A DNA stretch of 41,506 nucleotides from Janthinobacterium sp. (GTDB lineage: Bacteria; Pseudomonadota; Gammaproteobacteria; Burkholderiales; Burkholderiaceae_D): assembly GCA_003133225.1 (NCBI GenBank), contig PKWL01000067.1, forward strand, positions 1-41,506, written 5' to 3'. This document shows, piece by piece, positions 36,648-41,506 of this stretch (the first letter of the stretch is position 1; every line of letters starts with the position of its first letter). The translations under genes and the position numbers were made by a program. The notes under the pieces were generated by a model. That model had not been told where the DNA came from. It saw only the letters and a program-made list of their open reading frames with translations, and did no database searches.

Positions 36648-37916
36648 CTATTTAGCCGCGTCGGCTGTGGTCTGAAAAATCTCATCCCCCCGTGGCAGGG
36701 CTGAGCGTAGCCACGCGTGCGCGACTACTCCCTGAGCGGCCATGGCAAGAGCGCCGTTGATCAATAGGGCGTGGTTGACGCCCCATAGACTAACCGACAC
36801 CCCCGTCAATAAGCTGCCTATTGACAGTCCACCGCGCATAGCAAGCAGATAAAGGCTGACGCTCTGACCGCGCAGCTGCGCGGGCGAATTGGCTTGCACG
36901 AGAGTATTTGCCGATATATTGCTAACGCTCATAGCCGCTCCTCCAGCAGCGAGCAGAACCGGTAGCGCCCAAAACCACGGGTTTAACCCTGCAAGCACGA
37001 GCACTAAGCCGTAGGCACCGGCGGACCATGAACTCCACAGGCGCCGGTCCTGACGGGCGCTTACAAAAAGAAGGAGGATGGCGCCCGCCAAGCCACCGAC
37101 ACCAAATGCGCCAACGACAATACTGAAGTGGCCGGCATCGCCATGAAATGCGTTTTTGACAAGTATCGGACTAAAGGTGACGATCTGCGCGCACAATAGG
37201 CTGGACAGAAATACCGTTAAAAGAGCGCCACGCAGATAGGGTACGCGTGCAATGTTCAGTGCGTCAGCAAATATATGACGGCGCTGCTCGTGCGTGCCTG
37301 CGGCAGCCGGGGTAACTACGCGGCGCGGCAGTATCCAAAGGGCGACGGCGATGAATGGGACATACGAAACAGCGCTTACCTCGAAGCACCCTACTGCACC
37401 AACGCTAACTAGCAAGATGCCGGCGATGGCTGGCCCCAAAATACGCGACAGATTGAACTGGGTTGAATTTAAAGCGAGACCAGACGCAATTTGCTTGCGT
37501 TCGACAATGGATGGCACAATAGATTGAAACGAAGGCATGGAGAGCGCATCGGTGACACCGACGACCAGCGAGAGCACGATAATCATCCATGGCCTTACCA
37601 TTCCAGCCAGTAGTAGTATCACCAGCAAGGTCGGGCACAGCATTTGGATTGATTGGAACTTCGCAATCACTTGGCGTCGGTCAGCGCGGTCCGCCAACAC
37701 ACCGCCCACCAGCGTCAAAAGCCACACCGGCGCACTCAAGGCAAACGAATCTAGCCCTATTAGAAAGGAACTCGCACCAAGGCTAAGAAGAAGCCATGGC
37801 TGGGCTACCTGCTGAGCCCAAGTGCCGATATTCGACAGCAGACTTGCAAACCAGAATGTCCCAAAGCGCCGCGTCCGTAAAAGACTGATCGATTCGCCGA
37901 AAATGGTGTCTGACAT
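36648..37916 (-). CDS. MFS transporter (EntS/MFS_3-like exporter)
   Basis: A 422-residue inner-membrane protein with about 10-12 hydrophobic helices. It begins SLLRTRRFGTFWFASLLSNI and has the loop GGVLADRADRRQVI, the MFS motif A variant, plus GLALNSTQFNLSRILGPAIA, typical of the enterobactin-exporter-like/transmembrane secretion effector group. The substrate is unknown. The gene is alone: the CoA-transferase fragment lies downstream and a non-coding stretch upstream, where two AGCGCT palindromes (37943-37948 and 37953-37958) could mark an operator. Confidence 0.87.
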   Translation of the reverse strand: MSDTIFGESISLLRTRRFGTFWFASLLSNIGTWAQQVAQPWLLLSLGASSFLIGLDSFALSAPVWLLTLVGGVLADRADRRQVIAKFQSIQMLCPTLLVILLLAGMVRPWMIIVLSLVVGVTDALSMPSFQSIVPSIVERKQIASGLALNSTQFNLSRILGPAIAGILLVSVGAVGCFEVSAVSYVPFIAVALWILPRRVVTPAAAGTHEQRRHIFADALNIARVPYLRGALLTVFLSSLLCAQIVTFSPILVKNAFHGDAGHFSIVVGAFGVGGLAGAILLLFVSARQDRRLWSSWSAGAYGLVLVLAGLNPWFWALPVLLAAGGAAMSVSNISANTLVQANSPAQLRGQSVSLYLLAMRGGLSIGSLLTGVSVSLWGVNHALLINGALAMAAQGVVAHAWLRSALPRGDEIFQTTADAAK

Positions 37917-38393
37917 GAAAACCTAGCCTGAATTGTCACGGCAGCGCTCTCTAGCGCTTGCCCATATTAAAAAAATGGAAGGGTATTCGCACCGCCCTAG
38001 AAAATGCAGATTTGCGCGTCCAGTGTCCTACATTTTCTCGACAGAACAGTAACACCGATCCGCATACCGGCCACATGCACTTTTACTCAAAGCCTTCTTT
38101 TAGTGCGGTGAACGCAAGGGAATTTGATCAAACTCAATGCACCGAGGTTCTTCGCGCGCAGTATAAAACCATTTAAATTAGTATCGGAGACGGACGCTTT
38201 GGGTTTTTGTGCCACATTAATTGTTTGAATGGCACAACAGAAATATTACCGTCCATAAACTCGATCTCCTGCGCTCACTGGTGGCAAATAGAGCAGAAGC
38301 ACGTGGCTCCTCTCAAGTTTTAATAGGACGGCGTGGGCTTTGGCGCATGCCTATCTGTTGTTGATGTCAACGTTCATAAAAAGGAAAAATAAA
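37917..38393. other. Intergenic region, 477 bases
   Basis: Holds the promoter of the MFS gene (AGCGCT repeats at 37943-37958) and of the lipoprotein gene. AT-rich from about 38160 to 38395. No convincing gene. Confidence 0.4.
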
Positions 38394-38729
38394 ATGATAA
38401 CCAAATCAATTATCAGCAAATTCCAAATTCTTGGTTTTGCTCTCTCAGTGGGCGCTCTTGGCGGATGCGCCTCCAGTGGCGACCTGGCAAGCGTGAAGGC
38501 TAGCGCCGACAAGGCAACCCAAATGGCGAGCGAGGCCCAGTCATCGGCCGCGATGGCCAACTCCGCCGCCACGGCGGCTTCTCAGAAAGCCGATAAGGCA
38601 GCAATGGAAGCTGAGCAGGCCGCAAGTGCCGCGCAAAGCGCTTCCGCGAAGGCGGATCAGGTCTTGCAGGAGATTAAGGAGATCAACGAGAAACTGGATC
38701 GAATGTTTAAAAAAGGCATGGGCAAATAA
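38394..38729 (+). CDS. Alanine-zipper lipoprotein of the Lpp/OprI type
   Basis: A 111-residue lipoprotein. The signal peptide ends in the lipobox LGGC with Cys25 as the lipid-modified residue; CASS follows, without Asp at +2, consistent with outer-membrane sorting. Residues about 32-95 form an Ala-rich heptad coiled coil (SADKATQMASEAQSSAAMAN and similar). The last residue is lysine (KKGMGK), as in Braun lipoprotein, where it is joined to peptidoglycan by L,D-transpeptidases. Two such enzymes are encoded next door. The ribosome-binding site AAGGAAA precedes ATG 38394; the longer frame from 38340 spoils the signal peptide. Confidence 0.88.
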   Translation: MITKSIISKFQILGFALSVGALGGCASSGDLASVKASADKATQMASEAQSSAAMANSAATAASQKADKAAMEAEQAASAAQSASAKADQVLQEIKEINEKLDRMFKKGMGK

Positions 38730-38786
38730 GATTCAACGCGGAAAAAGGAAATCTGCCGCGTCGGCCCGCTTTTCTTGTCCTGCCTG

Positions 38787-39386
38787 CTATTGGATCACCA
38801 CTAGGGTCCCCAGGCGGATCCACTTCGCCAGCCTATTCATGTCGGCGTTGGCAAGGGCGATGCAGCCATCGGTCCAGTTAATGTTGCGCTGCACGTCCGG
38901 GTCGCCCCTACCGAGACCGTGAATGCCAATTCTCCCGCCAAGTGGTGTATCCTGGGGAGGGACGTTACCGCTAAGCGAAGCGTCGAGTATCGCGTCGTAA
39001 TCTTCCTTGTTAATCAGGCCAAGTAGGTAGGCCCGACCGCCGTATGATGCAGTGGGGAAATCAAGCCCAAAGAAAATGCCGAACGGACTGCGGTGATTCA
39101 CCCAAGCAACGTGGAAAGTGCCCAAAGGCGTCGTCGAATCACCGACGTGACGCATGGTGGCGGCGCCACCGCTACCTATCGAGACATTGTGGAAACTAGC
39201 TAGGAGTCGGTTGTGACTCGAATGTACTGTGAGCGTAAGCGTGTTGGTATCGATCAATATCCAGGTTGGCGATTGTGCCAGTGCCAAAGTAGCGTTCATA
39301 TAGAGCCCTGCAAACAGCAGAACAATTGCACAGCGCAACGCCTTGCCAAAACGGTTTCCAGTCGTGTTCGGTGTTCGCTGATTCAT
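38787..39386 (-). CDS. L,D-transpeptidase (YkuD domain), short form
   Basis: A 199-residue exported protein. The signal peptide is about residues 1-37 (ALRCAIVLLFAGLYMNATLA). The YkuD domain begins TWILIDTNTLTLTVHSSHNR and has PLGTFHV. The catalytic segment is GIHGLGRGD followed by NWTDGCIALANADM, with the nucleophilic Cys in DGC where SxGC is more common. It probably cross-links peptidoglycan or attaches proteins to it. It is divergent from the second transpeptidase, with only a few bases between the proposed starts, and convergent with the lipoprotein gene. Confidence 0.88.
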   Translation of the reverse strand: MNQRTPNTTGNRFGKALRCAIVLLFAGLYMNATLALAQSPTWILIDTNTLTLTVHSSHNRLLASFHNVSIGSGGAATMRHVGDSTTPLGTFHVAWVNHRSPFGIFFGLDFPTASYGGRAYLLGLINKEDYDAILDASLSGNVPPQDTPLGGRIGIHGLGRGDPDVQRNINWTDGCIALANADMNRLAKWIRLGTLVVIQ

Positions 39387-39392
39387 GTCTGG

Positions 39393-40553
39393 TTGGGCGC
39401 TAGAAAAAGAAGAAAAATCGGTCCACTATTGGTACGCCCTCTCATCGCGCTATGGGCGGCCTGCATGGCGGGCCTCGCGCCTGCGGCCGTATTTCCCATG
39501 CCTGGTCCGGGCAGCAACATGGTTGGAACATTGCAAGCGGTTACGATCGCAAATCCAGATACGACGCTGCTAGATGTCGCACGCCATTTTGATCTAGGAT
39601 ACCCTGAAATCACCGAAGCTAACCCAACGGTTTCCCCTTGGGTGCCCAGGCTTGGCAGCAGGATCATCATTCCCACCGAATTCATCCTTCCGCCCGGGCC
39701 CCATGAGGGCATCGTCGTCAATATTCCGCAGCGCCGACTATTTTACTTCGTCAAGAAAACGCCAGGCAAACCTGCCCAAGTGATCACCTTCCCGGTGAGC
39801 ATATCACAGGCCGGCTGGAAGACGCCGCTGGGCGAAACGCGCATCATCGCCAAATTCCGCGACCCTTCCTGGGTCGTGCCGAAGAGCATACGCGAACAGC
39901 ATATGCGCGACGGAGAAATGAATTTTCCGATCTACTTCCCGCCCGGGCCCGATAATCCAATGGGTATGCTGGCGCTGCAAACTGGGTTTTCAATGATCTT
40001 CATACATGGCACCAACCGCCCTTGGGGTGTCGGCATGCGCACCAGCCACGGCTGCTTGCATCTCTACCCGGAAGATGCAGCTTATTTATTCCCGATGGTT
40101 AAACTGGGAACGCCAGTGCGTATCATCGATAAGCCGTATACGGTTGGGGTACGAAATGGCGTGCTCTACCTTGGCTCGTCCGAGCTGGTGAGTGAATATC
40201 CAAGCGAACTGTCGTCAGAGAACCGGGCGACGGCAGCACTGCTGCCGTATACGGGACAGAGATCTAGCGCCGCCTCGTCGCCCCCTCTCGACATCGATTG
40301 GGCACGGGTGTTTGCGGTCGCCGCGGCGCATAGTTACCTGCCTATCCCGATCAGCAGCGGCGCCCCAGACTTGGAACATGTGGCTAAAGCCATCAGTGCC
40401 GAGCCCTATACCTACGGGCCTTACGGAAGTTCCGCCAACAATGCTGCGACACCGACGGAAGAACTACCGACGGAACAACTACCGACGGAACAACTACCGA
40501 CAGAACAACTACCAACGGAACCACTGCTAGAGAGCGGCCAAGACCAGAAATAA
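39393..40553 (+). CDS. L,D-transpeptidase (ErfK/YbiS/YcfS type) with LysM-like part and PTEQL repeats
   Basis: About 386 residues from a proposed TTG start at 39393 that gives a clean signal peptide (RPLIALWAACMAGLAPAA). A LysM-like segment follows (TLLDVARHFDLGYPEITEAN to RIIIPTEFILPPGP). The YkuD domain then starts IVVNIPQRRLFYF, includes SISQAGWKTPLGETRI and has the catalytic IFIHGTNRPWGVGMRTSHGC. This order is that of ErfK/YbiS/YcfS, which attach Braun lipoprotein to peptidoglycan. The C-terminus has five tandem PTEQL-type repeats. The start is uncertain: in-frame ATGs at 39213 and 39222 lie inside the divergent gene and give no signal peptide. The Lys-ending lipoprotein upstream is a plausible substrate. 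Confidence 0.87.
   Translation: MGARKRRKIGPLLVRPLIALWAACMAGLAPAAVFPMPGPGSNMVGTLQAVTIANPDTTLLDVARHFDLGYPEITEANPTVSPWVPRLGSRIIIPTEFILPPGPHEGIVVNIPQRRLFYFVKKTPGKPAQVITFPVSISQAGWKTPLGETRIIAKFRDPSWVVPKSIREQHMRDGEMNFPIYFPPGPDNPMGMLALQTGFSMIFIHGTNRPWGVGMRTSHGCLHLYPEDAAYLFPMVKLGTPVRIIDKPYTVGVRNGVLYLGSSELVSEYPSELSSENRATAALLPYTGQRSSAASSPPLDIDWARVFAVAAAHSYLPIPISSGAPDLEHVAKAISAEPYTYGPYGSSANNAATPTEELPTEQLPTEQLPTEQLPTEPLLESGQDQK
40452..40526 (+). repeat. Five tandem 15-base repeats encoding PTEQL
   Basis: Units CCGACGGAACAACTA and close variants are at 40452, 40467, 40482, 40497 and 40512. The second and third copies are identical. They add a Pro/Glu-rich spacer to the C-terminus of the L,D-transpeptidase without changing frame, so copy number may vary between strains. 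Confidence 0.9.
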
Positions 40554-40879
40554 GGTATGCCGCAAGTCCGGCGGCAAAATCTGCGATCGAGATACACTCG
40601 GTCGGTGGCGGGGGCTCGCGCAGCGATAGCAAAAGATGCGTCGGATATGGTGGCAATGTGGTCCGCGGACGTACCGCTTCTCCGCCTCGCGCCGACCTCG
40701 TCGTCGGTAGCACGGGCGAGCCGCCGGATCCCAATCCTAAGTGCGCTGACGCGAAACGGCGCAACCCACAAGAACGATTCTGAGAAGCGCAATCGTGGGT
40801 GGCTCAGGGACCGAATTTTGCAGGTCACGAATTCAATAGGTTCGGTTTGGATCCGGTCTTGATGCAAGCGTGACTGTAA
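40554..40879. other. Intergenic region, 326 bases
   Basis: I see nothing recognisable between the transpeptidase stop and the transposase remnant. Confidence 0.4.
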
Positions 40880-41150
40880 AACTTCTTGACGATCAAGGGG
40901 GCGGCGTCACCACCGGTCGGCAAAGTGCCCGCCTTGACACCTAAGGGACGGCATATTGTCGGCATCGCCGGCATCAAGGGCTCGCTGCGCCGGCCCTTGA
41001 ACCGGGAAATGGCCATGCTTCCATTAAGGGGTAGGATTAATTTGCAAAAAACCTTGACTTACGATGCGGCACAGGAGACGCGGGCGGGCGCGGACAGGTG
41101 TTCGACAAGAACGTCGACATTTGCAATACGCCCAGCCCTGATTTGGTGAT
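40880..41150 (+). mobile_element. Remnant of an IS30-family transposase
   Basis: The plus-strand frame contains LTIKGAASPPVGKV and, after a degenerate stretch, INLQKTLTYDAAQE, then TRTSTFAIRPALIW. In IS30 transposases the corresponding order is (W/G)D-(L/F)IKGA...VG, ...(R/K)TLTYDxGxE(M) and VYFxDPHSPW. The catalytic core is eroded and terminal repeats are not recognisable, so it cannot move. It overlaps the last codons of the EAL gene on the other strand. Confidence 0.6.
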
Positions 41151-41506
41151 GCCATCGCCACTAGGCGCAACTCTCTTGGGTGGAGACATCCAATTTTCGA
41201 AATCTACCAGCTTCATAGGCCTGCCGAAGAGGTACCCTTGAGCGTAATCGACGCCGATACTACGCAGGAAATCAGCTTGTTCTTGCGATTCCACGCACTC
41301 TGCGACAATCCGCAAGCTCAGCTCATGGCCCACGGCGACCATCGAACGCACCAGTGCCCGCGCCTTGGCATCCGTGTTAATCGATTTGATGAAACTGCCG
41401 TCAAGTTTCATCACGTCAAGCGGCAGCCGGGCGAGCTGCGACAGCGACGAGTAGCCTGTACCGAAGTCGTCCAGGTGCACTTGGGCGCCGAGTTCTTGAA
41501 AGCTTC
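41037..41506 (-). CDS. EAL-domain protein (cyclic di-GMP phosphodiesterase-type), 3' part
   Basis: The frame is open to the right edge, so only the C-terminal half of an EAL domain is seen. It has LDDFGTGYSSLSQLARLPLD (loop 6 and following), MKLDGSFIKSI, IVAECVESQEQADFL and YAQGYLFGRPM, all conserved; VAECVE replaces the usual VAEGVE. The natural end is near FENWMSPPK. The last 35 or so residues (up to SRFFAN) are read from the antisense strand of the IS30 remnant, so insertion of that element seems to have changed the C-terminus. It probably degrades cyclic di-GMP, possibly with a GGDEF domain outside the window. Confidence 0.85.
   Translation of the reverse strand, partial: SFQELGAQVHLDDFGTGYSSLSQLARLPLDVMKLDGSFIKSINTDAKARALVRSMVAVGHELSLRIVAECVESQEQADFLRSIGVDYAQGYLFGRPMKLVDFENWMSPPKRVAPSGDGITKSGLGVLQMSTFLSNTCPRPPASPVPHRKSRFFAN

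Noticed and set aside
37958..38176. 72-codon plus-strand ORF between the MFS and lipoprotein genes
   Set aside because: No ribosome-binding site, odd composition and no recognisable family.

Overview
The window looks like chromosomal DNA of a Burkholderiales betaproteobacterium, probably Oxalobacteraceae. This is inferred from gene types (CysK with the [11 protein letters not shown] block, the classical betaproteobacterial MCP signalling domain, an SbmA/BacA-like transporter, a FlxA-like protein, an OprI/Lpp-type alanine-zipper lipoprotein) and from overall composition; no rRNA is present to confirm it. One tRNA gene, tRNA-Ala(CGC), is present. There is no CRISPR array and no intact insertion sequence, but decayed genes are common in the right half.

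Left part (1-8.9 kb): the end of an aliphatic-sulfonate ABC transporter (ssuC, ssuB) faces a convergent substrate-binding gene (ssuA-like). Then come a chemoreceptor with a CXXCH haem-binding motif in its periplasmic sensor and a gap in its signalling domain, a small Cys/Gly-tailed protein with an HMA fold but no CXXC, a FlxA-like coiled-coil protein, an SbmA/YddA-like ABC exporter/importer and a small membrane protein.

Sulfonate catabolic block (9.0-20.9 kb): five minus-strand genes encode a GMC flavoprotein dehydrogenase, cysteine synthase, sulfoacetaldehyde acetyltransferase (Xsc), a CoA-acylating aldehyde dehydrogenase (SauS-like) and an acyl-CoA ligase (SauT-like). Divergent from them is a complete four-gene polar-amino-acid-type ABC importer. 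The inferred logic is that sulfoacetate is activated to sulfoacetyl-CoA and reduced to sulfoacetaldehyde. The GMC enzyme may feed the same intermediate from isethionate. Xsc then makes acetyl phosphate plus sulfite, and sulfur could return to cysteine through CysK after sulfite reduction elsewhere.

Stress/low-oxygen-type block (21.0-36.6 kb), beginning just after the tRNA: an FNR-family regulator that lacks two of the Fe-S ligand cysteines with a small Cys-rich membrane protein upstream, an aldo/keto reductase, a 1230-residue multi-PAS histidine kinase with its LuxR-type response regulator, decayed PAS and universal-stress-protein genes, a triple-BON protein, a stand-alone DnaK, an NTF2-like/GGDEF diguanylate cyclase, a near-identical second response regulator carrying a scrap of the kinase 3' end, and a decayed third copy. 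The gene content recalls the low-oxygen-activated (lxa) locus known from Burkholderia cenocepacia. Three promoters here share a long palindromic element with identical spacing to the -35 and -10 elements, which I regard as the most interesting observation: a candidate local regulon.

Right part (36.6-41.5 kb): a CaiB/BaiF CoA-transferase remnant, an MFS exporter, then a cell-envelope module of an alanine-zipper lipoprotein ending in lysine next to two divergent L,D-transpeptidases. Last comes an IS30-type transposase remnant that overlaps the 3' end of an EAL-domain gene running off the window.
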